The notes beneath the pieces were generated by a model. That model was given only the letters and a program-made list of their open reading frames with translations. It was not told the DNA's origin and did no database searches. 64,000 bases of DNA, taken from assembly GCF_050947875.1 (NCBI RefSeq), contig NC_134570.1, positions 244,520,584 to 244,584,583 on the forward strand. Reading direction: 5' to 3'. Source of the stretch: Dermacentor variabilis (Eukaryota; Arthropoda; Arachnida; Ixodida; Ixodidae). Shown piece after piece: positions 46,143 through 60,500 of the stretch. Position numbers and translations under genes: made by a program. Numbering within the stretch: position 1 is the first letter of the stretch; every line of letters starts with the position of its first letter.

Positions 46143-49100
46143 GCATGCTTAACAAGTTGTTTGGCACAAATCCATGCGCGGGTGCCAAAAAGAGCAGTCT
46201 GGGCGTGCTTAGCACGTTGTTTGGTAGAAATCCACGTACGCGTTCTAACAAAAACACCATTTGCATGCATATCTTGTGGTTTTGCAGAAACATCGTCCGC
46301 GTCTACCAAAAGATGCATGTGCATGCTTAACAAGTGGTTTGGCGCAAATCCATGCGCGGGTGCTAAAAAGAGCAGCATGGGCGTGCTTAGCACGTCGTTT
46401 TGTGGAAATCCACGTGCGCGTTCTGCCAAAAGCACCATTTGTATGCATATCTTGTGGTTTTGCAGAAAAGAACGTCCGCGTCTACCAAAAGATGCATGTG
46501 CATGCTTAACAAGTGGTTTGGCACAAATCCATGCGCGGGTGCTAAAAAGAGCAGCATGGGCAAGCTTAGCACGTCGTTTGGTAGAAACCCACGTGCGCGC
46601 TCTGCCAAAAGCACCATTTGCATGCATACCTTATGTTTTTGCAGAAAACAACGTCCACGTCTACCAAAACATGCATGTGCATGCTTAACAAGTGGTTTGG
46701 CATAAATCCATGCGCGTGTGCTAAAAAGAGCAGCACGGGCGTGCTTAGAACGTCGTTTGGTAGAAATCCACGTGCGCGCTTGCCAAAAGCGCCATTTGCA
46801 TGCATATCTTGTGGTTTTGCAGAAAACAACGTCCGCGTCTACCAAAAGATGCATGTGCATGCTTAACAAGTTGTTTGGCACAAATCCATGCGCGGGTGCC
46901 AAAAAGAGCAGCCTGGGCGTGCTTAGCACGTTGTTTGGTAGAAATCCACGTACGCGTTCTAACAAAAGCACCATTTGCATGTATATCTTGTGGTTTTGCA
47001 GAAACATCGTCCGCGTCTACCAAAAGATGCATGTGCATGCTTAACAAGTGGTTTGGCACAAATTATGCGCGGGTGCTAAAAAGAGCAGCATGGGCGTGAT
47101 TAGCACGTCGTTTTGTGGAAATCCACGTGTGTGTTCTGCCAAAAGCACCATTTGTATGCATATCTTGTGGTTTTGCAGAAAACAACGTTCGCGTCTACCA
47201 AAAGATGCATGTGCATGCTTAACAAGTGGTTTGGCACAAATCCATGCGCGGGTACTAAAAAGAGCAGCATGGGCGTACTTAGCATGTCGTTTGGTAGATA
47301 TCCACGTGCGCGTTCTGCCAAAAGCACCATTTGCATGCATATCTTGTGGTTTTGCAGAAAGCAACGTCATCGTCTACCAAAAGATGCATGTGCATGCTTA
47401 AGAAGTGGTTTGGCACAAATCCATGCGCGGGTGCTAAAAAGAGTAGCATGGGCAAGCTTAGCACGTCGTTTGGTAGAAATCCACGTGCGCGCTCTGCCAA
47501 AAGCACCATTTGCATGCATACCTTATGTTTTTGCAGAAAACATCGTCCACGTCTACCAAAACATGCATGTGCATGCTTAACAAGTGGTTTGGCATAAATC
47601 CATGCGCGTGTGCTAAAAAGAGCAGCACGGGCGTGCTTAGAACGTCGTTTGGTAGAAATCCACGTGCGCGCTTGCCAAAAGCACCATTTGCATGCATATC
47701 TTGTGGTTTTGCAGAAAACAACGTCCGCGTCTACCAAAAGATGCATGTGCATGCTTAACAAGTTGTTTGGCACAAATCCATGCGCGGGTGCCAAAAAGAG
47801 CAGCCTGGGCGTGCTTAGCACGTTGTTTGGTAGAAATCCACGTACGCGTTCTAACAAAAGCACCATTTGCATGCATATCTTGTGGTTTTGCAGAAACATC
47901 GTCCGCGTATACCAAAAGATGCATGTGCATGCTTAACAAGTGGTTTGGCACAAATCCATGCGCGGGTGCTAAAAAGAGCAGCATGGGCGTGCTTAGCACG
48001 TCGTTTTGTGGAAATCCACGCGCGCGTTCTGCCAAAAGCACCATTTGTATGCATATCTTGTGGTTTTGCAGAAAAGAACGTCCGCGTCTACCAAAAGATG
48101 CATGTGCATGCTTAACAAGTGGTTTGGTACAGATCCATGCGCGGGTGCTAAAAAGAGCAGCATGGGCGTGCTTAGCACGTCGTTTGGTAGAAATCCACGT
48201 GCGCGTTCTGCCATAAGCACCATTTACATGCATATCTTGTGGTTTTGCAGAAAACAACGTCCGCGTCCACCAAAAGTTGCATGTGCATGTTTAACAAATG
48301 GTTTGGCACAAATCCATGTGCGGGTGCTAAAAAGAGCAGCATGGGCGTGGTTAGCACGTCGTTTTGTAGAAATCCACGTGCGCGTTCTGCGAAAAGCACC
48401 ATTTGTATGTATATCTTGTGGATTTGCAGAAAACAACGTTCGCGTCTACCAAACGATGCATGTGCATGCTTAACAAGTGGTTTGGCACAAATCCATGCGC
48501 GGGTACTAAAAAGAGCAGCATGGGCGTACTTAGCATGTCGTTTGGTAGATATCCACGTGCGCGTTCTGCCAAAAGCACCATTTCCATGCATATCTTGTGG
48601 TTTTGCAGAAAACAACGTCCGCGTCTACCAAAAGATGCATGTGCATGCTTAACAAGTGGTTTGGCACAAATCCATGCGCGGGTACTAAAAAGAGCAGCAT
48701 GGGCATGCTTAGAACGTCGTTTTGTAGAAATCCACGTGCGCGTTCTGCCAAAAGCACCATTTGTATGCATATCTTGTGGTTTTGCAGAAAAGAACGTCCG
48801 CGTCTAGAAAAAGATGCATGTGCATGCTTAACAAGTTGTTTGGCACAAATCCATGCGCGGGTGCCAAAAAGAGCAGTCTGGGCGTGCTTAGCACGTTGTT
48901 TGGTAGAAATCCACGTACGCGTTCTAACAAAAGCACCATTTGCATGCATATCTTGTGGTTTTGCAGAAACATCGTCCGCGTCTACCAAAAGATGCATGTG
49001 CATGCTTAACAAGTGGTTTGGCGCAAATCCATGCGCGGGTGCTAAAAAGAGCAGCATGGACGTGCTTAGCACGTCGTTTTGTGGAAATCCACGTGCGCGT

Positions 49101-51500
49101 TCTGCCAAAAGCACCATTTGTATGCATATCTTGTGGTTTTGCAGAAAAGAACGTCCGCGTCTACCAAAAGATGCATGTGCATGCTTAACAAGTGGTTTGG
49201 CACAAATCCATGCGCGGGTGCTAAAAAGAGCAGCATGGGCAAGCTTAGCACGTCGTTTGGTAGAAATCCACGTGCGCGCTCTGCCAAAAGCACCATTTGC
49301 ATGCATACCTTATGTTTTTGCAGAAAACAACGTCCACGTCTACCAAAACATGCATGTGCATGCTTAACAAGTGGTTTGGCATAAATCCATGCGCGTGTGC
49401 TAAAAAGAGCAGCACGGGCGTGCTTAGAACGTCGTTTGGTAGAAATCCACGTGCGCGCTTGCCAAAAGCGCCATTTGCATGCATATCTTGTGGTTTTGCA
49501 GAAAACAACGTCCGCGTCTACCAAAAGATGCATGTGCATGCTTAACAAGTTGTTTGGCACAAATCCATGCGCGGGTGCCAAAAAGAGCAGCCTGGGCGTG
49601 CTTAGCACGTTGTTTGGTAGAAATCCACGTACGCGTTCTAACAAAAGCACCATTTGCATGTATATCTTGTGGTTTTGCAGAAACATCGTCCGCGTCTACC
49701 AAAAGATGCATGTGCATGCTTAACAAGTGGTTTGGCACAAATTATGCGCGGGTGCTAAAAAGAGCAGCATGGGCGTGATTAGCACTTCGTTTTGTGGAAA
49801 TCCACGTGTGTGTTCTGCCAAAAGCACCATTTGTATGCATATCTTGTGGTTTTGCAGAAAACAACGTTCGCGTCTACCAAAAGATGCATGTGCATGCTTA
49901 ACAAGTGGTTTGGCACAAATCCATGCGCGGGTACTAAAAAGAGCAGCATGGGCGTACTTAGCATGTCGTTTGGTAGATATCCACGTGCGCGTTCTGCCAA
50001 AAGCACCATTTGCATGCATATCTTGTGGTTTTGCAGAAAGCAACGTCATCGTCTACCAAAAGATGCATGTGCATGCTTAAGAAGTGGTTTGGCACAAATC
50101 CATGCGCGGGTGCTAAAAAGAGTAGCATGGGCCAGCTTAGCACGTCGTTTGGTAGAAATCCACGTGCGCGCTCTGCCAAAAGCACCATTTGCATGCATAC
50201 CTTATGTTTTTGCAGAAAACATCGTCCACGTCTACCAAAACATGCATGTGCATGCTTAACAAGTGGTTTGGCATAAATCCATGCGCGTGTGCTAAAAAGA
50301 GCAGCACGGGCGTGCTTAGAACGTCGTTTGGTAGAAATCCACGTGCGCGCTTGCCAAAAGCACCATTTGCATGCATATCTTGTGGTTTTGCAGAAAACAA
50401 CGTCCGCGTCTACCAAAAGATGCATGTGCATGCTTAACAAGTTGTTTGGCACAAATCCATGCGCGGGTGCCAAAAAGAGCAGCCTGGGCGTGCTTAGCAC
50501 GTTGTTTGGTAGAAATCCACGTACGCGTTCTAACAAAAGCACCATTTGCATGCATATCTTGTGGTTTTGCAGAAACATCGTCCGCGTATACCAAAAGATG
50601 CATGTGCATGCTTAACAAGTGGTTTGGCACAAATCCATGCGCGGGTGCTAATAACAGCAGCATGGGCGTGCTTAGCACGTCGTTTTGTGGAAATCCACGC
50701 GCGCGTTCTGCCAAAAGCACCATTTGTATGCATATCTTGTGGTTTTGCAGAAAAGAACGTCCGCGTCTACCAAAAGATGCATGTGCATGCTTAACAAGTG
50801 GTTTGGTACAGATCCATGCGCGGGTGCTAAAAAGAGCAGCATGGGCGTGCTTAGCACGTCGTTTGGTAGAAATCCACGTGCGCGTTCTGCCATAAGCACC
50901 ATTTACATGCATACCTTGTGGTTTTGCAGAAAACAACGTCCGCGTCCACCAAAAGTTGCATGTGCATGTTTAACAAATGGTTTGGCACAAATCCATGTGC
51001 GGGTGCTAAAAAGAGCAGCATGGGCGTGGTTAGCACGTCGTTTTGTAGAAATCCACGTGCGCGTTCTGCGAAAAGCACCATTTGTATGTATATCTTGTGG
51101 TTTTGCAGAAAACAACGTTCGCGTCTACCAAACGATGCATGTGCATGCTTAACAAGTGGTTTGGCACAAATCCATGCGCGGGTACTAAAAAGAGCAGCAT
51201 GGGCGTACTTAGCATGTCGTTTGGTAGATATCCACGTGCGCGTTCTGCCAAAAGCACCATTTCCATGCATATCTTGTGGTTTTGCAGAAAACAACGTCCG
51301 CGTCTACCAAAAGATGCATGTGCATGCTTAACAAGTGGTTTGGCACAAATCCATGCGCGGGTACTAAAAAGAGCAGCATGGGCATGCTTAGAACGTCGTT
51401 TTGTAGAAATCCACGTGCGCGTTCTGCCAAAAGCACCATTTGTATGCATATCTTGTGGTTTTGCAGAAAAGAACGTCCGCGTCTAGAAAAAGATGCATGT
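46143..51500 (+). repeat. Higher-order repeat: two copies of 2679 bp (15 monomers)
   Basis: Sequence from about 46143 to 48821 is repeated at 48822-51500 with an offset of 2679. Shared idiosyncrasies include a two-base deletion in AAATTATGCGCGG (47062 and 49741) and TTCTGCCATAAGCACC (48211 and 50890). The right copy overlaps the first unit of the 2503-bp repeat family. Confidence 0.8.
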
Positions 51501-54500
51501 GCATGTTTAACAAGTGGTTTGGCACAAATCCATGCGCGGGTGCTAAAAAGTGCAGCATGGGCGTGCTTAGCACGTCGTTTGGTAGAAATCCACGTGCGCG
51601 TTCTGCCAAAAGCACCATTTGTATGCATATCTTGTGGTTTTGCAGAAAACAACGTCCGCGTCTACCAAAAGATGCATGTGCATGCTTAACAAGTGGTTTG
51701 GCACAAATCCATGCGCGGGTGCTAAAAAGAGCAGCATGGGCGTGCTTAGCACGTTGTTTGGTAGAAATCCACGTGCGCGTTCTGCCAAAAGCACCATTTG
51801 CATGCATATCTTGTGGTTTTGCAGAAAGCAACGTCATCGTCTACCAAAAGATGCATGTGCATGATTAAGAAGTGGTTTGGCACAAATCCATGCGCGGGTG
51901 CTAAAAAGAGCAGCATGGGCGTGCTTAGCACGTCGTTTGGTAGAAATCCACGTGCACGTTCTGCCAAAAGCACCATTTGCATGCATATCTTGTGGTTTTG
52001 CAGAAAACAACGTCCGCGTCTATCAAAAGCTGCATGTGCATGCTTAACAAGTGGTTTGGCACAAATCCATGCGCAGGTGCTAAAAATAGCAGCATGGGCG
52101 GCTTAGCACGTCGTTTGGTAGAAATCCACGTGCGCGTTCTGCCAAAAGCAGCACGTGCGTGCATAACTTCTTGTTTTGCAGAAAACAACCTCCGCGTCTA
52201 CCAAAAGATGTATGTGCATGCTTAACAAATGTTTTGACACAAATCTATGCTGGGGTGCTAAAAAAAGCAGCGTGGGCGTGCTTAGCACGTCGTTTTCCAG
52301 ACATCCAAGTGCGCGCTCTGCCAAAAGCAGTATGTGCATGCATATCTTGTGGTTTTGCAGAAAACAACGTCCGCGTCTACCAAAAGATGCATCTGCATGC
52401 TTAACAAGTGGTTTGGCACAAATCTATGCGCGGGTGGTAAGAACAGCAGCATAGGCGTTCTTAGCACGTCGTTTGGCAGAAATCCACGGGCGCGCTCTGC
52501 CAAAAGCAACATGTGCATGCATAACTTGTGGTTTTGCAGAAAGCAACGTCATCGTCTACCAAAAGATGCATGTGCATGCTTAAGAAGTGGTTTGGCACAA
52601 ATCCATGCGCGGGTGCTAAAAAGAGCAGCATGGGCAAGCTTAGCACGTCGTTTGGTAGAAATCCACGTGCGCGCTCTGCCAAAAGCACCATTTGCATGCA
52701 TACCTTATGTTTTTGCAGAAAACATCGTCCACGTCTACCAAAACATGCATGTGCATGCTTAACAAGTGGTTTGGCATAAATCCATGCGCGTGTGCTAAAA
52801 AGAGCAGCACGGACGTGCTTAGAACGTCGTTTGGTGGAAATCCACGTGCGCGCTTGCCAAAAGCACCATTTGCATGCATATCTTGTGGTTTTGCAGAAAA
52901 CAACGTCCGCGTCTACCAAAAGATGCATGTGCATGCTTAACAAGTTGTTTGGCACAAATCCATGCGCGGGTGCCAAAAAGAGCAGCCTGGGCGTGCTTAG
53001 CACGTTGTTTGGTAGAAATCCACGTACGCGTTCGAACAAAAGCACCATTTGCATGCATATCTTGTGGTTTGGCAGAAACATCGTCCGCGTATACCAAAAG
53101 ATGCATGTGCATGCTTAACGAGTGGTTTGGCACAAATCCATGCGCGGGTGCTAAAAAGAGCAGCATGGGCGTGCTTAGCACGTCGTTTTGTGGAAATCCA
53201 CGCGCGCGTTCTGCCAAAAGCACCATTTGTATGCATATCTTGTGGTTTTGCAGAAAAGAACGTCCGCGTCTACCAAAAGATGCATGTGCATGCTTAACAA
53301 GTGGTTTGGTACAGATCCATGCGCGGGTGCTAAAAAGAGCAGCATGGGCGTGCTTAGCACGTCGTTTGGTAGAAATCCACGTGCGCGTTCTGCCATAAGC
53401 ACCATTTACATGCATACCTTGTGGTTTTGCAGAAAACAACGTCCGCGTCCACCAAAAGTTGCATGTGCATGTTTAACAAATGGTTTGGCACAAATCCATG
53501 TGCGGGTGCTAAAAAGAGCAGCATGGGCGTGGTTAGCACGTCGTTTTGTAGAAATCCACGTGCGCGTTCTGCGAAAAGCACCATTTGTATGTATATCTTG
53601 TGGTTTTGCAGAAAACAACGTTCGCGTCTACCAAAAGATGCATGTGCATGCTTAACAAGTGGTTTGGCACAAATCCATGCGCGGGTACTAAAAAGAGCAG
53701 CATGGGCGTACTTAGCATGTCGTTTGGTAGATATCCACGTGCGCGTTCTGCCAAAAGCACCATTTCCATGCATATCTTGTGGTTTTGCAGAAAACAACGT
53801 CCGCGTCTACCAAAAGATGCATGTGCATGCTTAACAAGTGGTTTGGCACAAATCCATGCGCGGGTACTAAAAAGAGCAGCATGGGCATGCTTAGAACGTC
53901 GTTTTGTAGAAATCCACGTGCGCGTTCTGCCAAAAGCACCATTTGTATGCATATCTTGTGGTTTTGCAGAAAAGAACGTCCGCGACTAGAAAAAGATGCA
54001 TGTGCATGTTTAACAAGTGGTTTGGCACAAATCCATGCGCGGGTGCTAAAAAGTGCAGCATGGGCGTGCTTAGCACGTCGTTTGGTAGAAATCCACGTGC
54101 GCGTTCTGCCAAAAGCACCATTTGTATGCATATCTTGTGGTTTTGCAGAAAACAACGTCCGCGTCTACCAAAAGATGCATGTGCATGCTTAACAAGTGGT
54201 TTGGCACAAATCCATGCGCGGGTGCTAAAAAGAGCAGCATGGGCGTGCTTAGCACGTTGTTTGGTAGAAATCCACGTGCGCGTTCTGCCAAAAGCACCAT
54301 TTGCATGCATATCTTGTGGTTTTGCAGAAAGCAACGTCATCGTCTACCAAAAGATGCATGTGCATGATTAAGAAGTGGTTTGGCACAAATCCATGCGCGG
54401 GTGCTAAAAAGAGCAGCATGGGCGTGCTTAGCACGTCGTTTGGTAGAAATCCACGTGCACGTTCTGCCAAAAGCACCATTTGCATGCATATCTTGTGGTT

Positions 54501-57500
54501 TTGCAGAAAACAACGTCCGCGTCTATCAAAAGCTGCATGTGCATGCTTAACAAGTGGTTTGGCACAAATCCATGCGCAGGTGCTAAAAATAGCAGCATGG
54601 GCGGCTTAGCACGTCGTTTGGTAGAAATCCACGTGCGCGTTCTGCCAAAAGCAGCACGTGCGTGCATAACTTCTTGTTTTGCAGAAAACAACCTCCGCGT
54701 CTACCAAAAGATGTATGTGCATGCTTAACAAATGTTTTGACACAAATCTATGCTGGGGTGCTAAAAAAAGCAGCGTGGGCGTGCTTAGCACGTCGTTTTC
54801 CAGACATCCAAGTGCGCGCTCTGCCAAAAGCAGTATGTGCATGCATATCTTGTGGTTTTGCAGAAAACAACGTCCGCGTCTACCAAAAGATGCATCTGCA
54901 TGCTTAACAAGTGGTTTGGCACAAATCTATGCGCGGGTGGTAAGAACAGCAGCATAGGCGTTCTTAGCACGTCGTTTGGCAGAAATCCACGGGCGCGCTC
55001 TGCCAAAAGCAACATGTGCATGCATAACTTGTGGTTTTGCAGAAAGCAACGTCATCGTCTACCAAAAGATGCATGTGCATGCTTAAGAAGTGGTTTGGCA
55101 CAAATCCATGCGCGGGTGCTAAAAAGAGCAGCATGGGCAAGCTTAGCACGTCGTTTGGTAGAAATCCACGTGCGCGCTCTGCCAAAAGCACCATTTGCAT
55201 GCATACCTTATGTTTTTGCAGAAAACATCGTCCACGTCTACCAAAACATGCATGTGCATGCTTAACAAGTGGTTTGGCATAAATCCATGCGCGTGTGCTA
55301 AAAAGAGCAGCACGGGCGTGCTTAGAACGTCGTTTGGTGGAAATCCACGTGCGCGCTTGCCAAAAGCACCATTTGCATGCATATCTTGTGGTTTTGCAGA
55401 AAACAACGTCCGCGTCTACCAAAAGATGCATGTGCATGCTTAACAAGTTGTTTGGCACAAATCCATGCGCGGGTGCCAAAAAGAGCAGCCTGGGCGTGCT
55501 TAGCACGTTGTTTGGTAGAAATCCACGTACGCGTTCTAACAAAAGCACCATTTGCATGCATATCTTGTGGTTTGGCAGAAACATCGTCCGCGTATACCAA
55601 AAGATGCATGTGCATGCTTAACAAGTGGTTTGGCACAAATCCATGCGCGGGTGCTAAAAAGAGCAGCATGGGCGTGCTTAGCACGTCGTTTTGTGGAAAT
55701 CCACGCGCGCGTTCTGCCAAAAGCACCATTTGTATGCATATCTTGTGGTTTTGCAGAAAAGAACGTCCGCGTCTACCAAAAGATGCATGTGCATGCTTAA
55801 CAAGTGGTTTGGTACAGATCCATGCGCGGGTGCTAAAAAGAGCAGCATGGGCGTGCTTAGCACGTCGTTTGGTAGAAATCCACGTGCGCGTTCTGCCATA
55901 AGCACCATTTACATGCATACCTTGTGGTTTTGCAGAAAACAACGTCCGCGTCCACCAAAAGTTGCATGTGCATGTTTAACAAATGGTTTGGCACAAATCC
56001 ATGTGCGGGTGCTAAAAAGAGCAGCATGGGCGTGGTTAGCACGTCGTTTTGTAGAAATCCACGTGCGCGTTCTGCGAAAAGCACCATTTGTATGTATATC
56101 TTGTGGGTTTGCAGAAAACAACGTTCGCGTCTACCAAAAGATGCATGTGCATGCTTAACAAGTGGTTTGGCACAAATCCATGCGCGGGTACTAAAAAGAG
56201 CAGCATGGGCGTACTTAGCATGTCGTTTGGTAGATATCCACGTGCGCGTTCTGCCAAAAGCACCATTTCCATGCATATCTTGTGGTTTTGCAGAAAACAA
56301 CGTCCGCGTCTACCAAAAGATGCATGTGCATGCTTAACAAGTGGTTTGGCACAAATCCATGCGCGGGTACTAAAAAGAGCAGCATGGGCATGCTTAGAAC
56401 GTCGTTTTGTAGAAATCCACGTGCGCGTTCTGCCAAAAGCACCATTTGTATGCATATCTTGTGGTTTTGCAGAAAAGAACGTCCGCGTCTAGAAAAAGAT
56501 GCATGTGCATGTTTAACAAGTGGTTTGGCACAAATCCATGCGCGGGTGCTAAAAAGTGCAGCATGGGCGTGCTTAGCACGTCGTTTGGTAGAAATCCACG
56601 TGCGCGTTCTGCCAAAAGCACCATTTGTATGCATATCTTGTGGTTTTGCAGAAAACAACGTCCGCGTCTACCAAAAGATGCATGTGCATGCTTAACAAGT
56701 GGTTTGGCACAAATCCATGCGCGGGTGCTAAAAAGAGCAGCATGGGCGTGCTTAGCACGTTGTTTGGTAGAAATCCACGTGCGCGTTCTGCCAAAAGCAC
56801 CATTTGCATGCATATCTTGTGGTTTTGCAGAAAGCAACGTCATCGTCTACCAAAAGATGCATGTGCATGATTAAGAAGTGGTTTGGCACAAATCCATGCG
56901 CGGGTGCTAAAAAGAGCAGCATGCGCGTGCTTAGCACGTCGTTTGGTAGAAATCCACGTGCACGTTCTGCCAAAAGCACCATTTGCATGCATATCTTGTG
57001 GTTTTGCAGAAAACAACGTCCGCGTCTATCAAAAGCTGCATGTGCATGCTTAACAAGTGGTTTGGCACAAATCCATGCGCAGGTGCTAAAAATAGCAGCA
57101 TGGGCGGCTTAGCACGTCGTTTGGTAGAAATCCACGTGCGCGTTCTGCCAAAAGCAGCACGTGCGTGCATAACTTCTTGTTTTGCAGAAAACAACCTCCG
57201 CGTCTACCAAAAGATGTATGTGCATGCTTAACAAATGTTTTGACACAAATCTATGCTGGGGTGCTAAAAAAAGCAGCGTGGGCGTGCTTAGCACGTCGTT
57301 TTCCAGACATCCAAGTGCGCGCTCTGCCAAAAGCAGTATGTGCATGCATATCTTGTGGTTTTGCAGAAAACAACGTCCGCGTCTACCAAAAGATGCATCT
57401 GCATGCTTAACAAGTGGTTTGGCACAAATCTATGCGCGGGTGGTAAGAACAGCAGCATAGGCGTTCTTAGCACGTCGTTTTGCAGAAATCCACGGGCGCG

Positions 57501-57528
57501 CTCTGCCAAAAGCAACATGTGCATGCAT
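50020..57528 (+). repeat. Higher-order repeat: three tandem copies of 2503 bp (14 monomers)
   Basis: Units at about 50020-52522, 52523-55025 and 55026-57528 share a constant offset of 2503 bp. Each contains a run of B-type monomers followed by about two A-like monomers (for example 52150-52520). The three units are nearly identical, and divergence begins sharply after 57528. This is the most regular higher-order structure in the window. Confidence 0.9.
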
Positions 57529-60500
57529 AACTTGTGGTTTCGCAGAAAACAACGTCCGCGTCTGCCAAAACATGCATATGCATGTTTAAGAAGTTGTTTG
57601 GCACAAATCCACGTGCGGGTGCTAAAAAGAGCAGCATGGGCGTGCTTAGAACGTTGTTTGAAAAAAATCCACGTGCGCGCTCCGCCTAAAGCAGAATGTG
57701 CATGAATAACTTGTGGTTTTGCATAAAACAACGTCCGCATCTACCAAAAGATGCATGTGCATGCTCAACAAGTTGTTTGGCACAAATCCATGCGCGGGTG
57801 CTAAAAAGAGCAGCATGGGCGTGCTTAGGACGTCGTTTGGCAGAAATCCACGTGCGCGCTCTGGCAAAAGCAGCACGTGCATGCACAACTTGTGGTTTGG
57901 CAGAAAACAACGTCCGCGTCTGCCAAAACATGCATATACATGCTTAACAAGTGGTTTGGCACAAATCCATGCGCGGGTGCTAAAAAGAGCAGTATGGGCG
58001 TGCTTAGCACGTCGTTTGGCAGAAATCCACGTGCGCGGTCTGCCAAAAGCAGCATGTGCATGCGTAACTTGTGGTTTGGCAGAAAAAAACGTCCGCGTCT
58101 GCCAAAACATGCATATGCATCCTTAAGAAGTGGTTTGGCACGAATCCATGCGCGGGTGCTAAAAAGAGCAGCATGGGCATGCTTAGCATGTCGTTTGGCA
58201 GAAATCCACGTGCGCGCTCAGCCAAAAGCAGCATGTGCATGCATAACTTGTGGTTTTGCAGAAAACAACGTCCGCGTCTACCAAACGATTCATGTGCATG
58301 CTTAAGAAGTGGTTTGGCACAAATCCATGTGCGCGTGCTAAAAAGAGCAGCCTGGGCGTGCTTAGCACGTCGTTTGGCAGAAATGCACGTGCGCGCTCTG
58401 CCAAAAGCAGGACGTGCATGCATATATTGTGGTTTGGCAGAAAACAACGTCCACGTCTGCCAAAAATGCATGTGCATGCTCAACAAGTGGTTTGGCACAA
58501 ATCTATGCGCGGGTGCTAAAAAGAGCAGCATGGGCGTGCTTAGGACGTCGTTTGGCAGAAATCCACGTGCGCGCTCTGCCAAAAGCAGCATGTGCATGCA
58601 CAACTTGTGGTTTGGCAGAAAACAACGTCCGCGTCTACCAAAAGATGCATGTGCATGCTTAACAAGTGGTTTGGCACAAATCCATGCGCGGGTGGTAAAA
58701 ACAGCAGCATAGGCGTGCTTAGCACGTCGTTTGGCAGAAACACGTTGGCGCTCTGCCAAAAGCGGCATGTGCATGCATAACATGTGGTTTCGCAGAACAC
58801 AAAGTCCGCGTCTACCAAAAGATGCATGTGCATGCTCAACAAATGGTTTGACACAAATCCATGCTGGGGTGCTAAAAAAAGCAGCGTGGGCGTGCTTAGC
58901 ACGTCGTTTGGCAAAAATTCAAGTGCGCGCTCTGCCAAACGCAGCATGTGCATGCATAACTTGTGGTTTCGCAGAACAAACCGTCCGCGTCTGCCAAAAC
59001 ATGCATATGCATGACTAAGAAGTGGTTTGGCACAAATCCATGCGCGGGTGCTAAAAAGAGCAGCATGGGCGTGCTTAGCACGTCGTTTGGCAGAAATCCA
59101 CGTGCGCGCTCTGCCAAAAGCAGCATGTGCATGTACAACTTGTGGTTTGGCAGAAAACAGCGTCCGCGTCTACCAAAAGATGCATGTGCATGCTTAACAA
59201 GTGGTTTGGCACAAATCCATGTGCGGGTGCTAAAAAGAGCAGCATGGGCGTGCTTAGAACGTTGTTTGAAAGAAATCCAGGTGCGCGCTCTGCCAAAAGC
59301 AGAATGTGCATGCATAACTTGTGGTTTTGCATAAAACAACGTCCGCGTCTGCCAAAACATGCATATGCATGCTTAACAAATGTTTCGACACAAATCCATG
59401 CTGGGGTGCTAAAAAAGCAGCGTGGGCGTGCTTAGCACGTCGTTTGGCAGACATCCAAGTTCGCGCTCTGCCAAAAGCAGCATGTGCGTGCATATCTTGT
59501 GGTTTTGCAGAAAACAACGTCCGCGTCTACCAAAAGATGCATCTGCATGCTTAACAAGTGGTTTGGCACAAATCCATGCGCGGGTGGTAAGAACAGCAGC
59601 ATAGGCGTACTTAGCACGTCGTTTGGCAGAAATCCACGTGCGCCCTCTGCCAAAAGCAGCATGTGTATGCATAACTTGTGGTTTCGCAGAAAACAACGTC
59701 CGCGTCTGCCAAAACATGCATATGCATGTTTAAGAAGTGGTTTGGCACAAATCCATGTGCGGGTGCTAAAAAGAGCAGCATGGGCGTGCTTAGAACGTTG
59801 TTTGAAAGAAATCCACGTGCGCGCTCTGCCAAAAGCAGAATGTGCATGCATAACTTGTGGTTTTGCATAAAACAACGTCCGCGTCTACCAAAAGATGCAT
59901 GTGCATGCTCAACAAGTGGTTTGGCACAAATCCATGCGCGGGTGCTAAAAAGAGTAGCATGGGCGTGCTTAGGACGTCGTTTGGCAGAAATCCACGTGCG
60001 CGCTCTGCCAAAAGCAGCATGTGCATGCAAAACTTGTGGTTTGGCAGAAAACAACGTCCGCGTCTACCAAATGATTCATGTGCATGCTTAAGTGGTTTGG
60101 CACAAATGCATGCGCCGGTGCTAAAAAGAGCAATATGGGCGTGCTTAGCACGTCGTTTGGCAGAAATCCACGTGCGCGGTCTGCCAAAAGCAGCATGTGC
60201 ATGCGTAACTTGTGGTTTGGCAGAAAAAAACGTCCGCGTCTGCCAAAACATGCATATGCATCCTTAAGAAGTGGTTTGGCACGAATCCATGCGCGGGTGC
60301 TAAAAAGAGCAGCATGGGCATGCTTAGCATGTCGTTTGGCAGAAATCCACGTGCGCGCTCAGCCAAAAGCAGCATGTGCATGCATAACTTGTGGTTTCGC
60401 AGAAAACAACGTCCGCGTCTGCCAAAACATGCATATGCATGTTTAAGAAGTGGTTTGGCACAAATCCACGTGCGGGTGCTAAAAAGAGCAGCATGGGCGT

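Larger units (their letters stand above)
35381..57145 (+). repeat. Satellite subfamily B block
   Basis: From about 35380-35510 the diagnostic bases change to GTTTGGTAGAAATCC in the third subunit and AGCACCATTTGCATGCATATC in the first, both persisting to about 57145. A marker variant with a two-base deletion (CGCGCTTGCC instead of CGCGCTCTGCC) recurs at defined intervals and tracks the higher-order repeats. Short strings of A-like monomers occur inside the block at about 52150-52520, 54655-55025 and 57160-57528. Confidence 0.85.
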
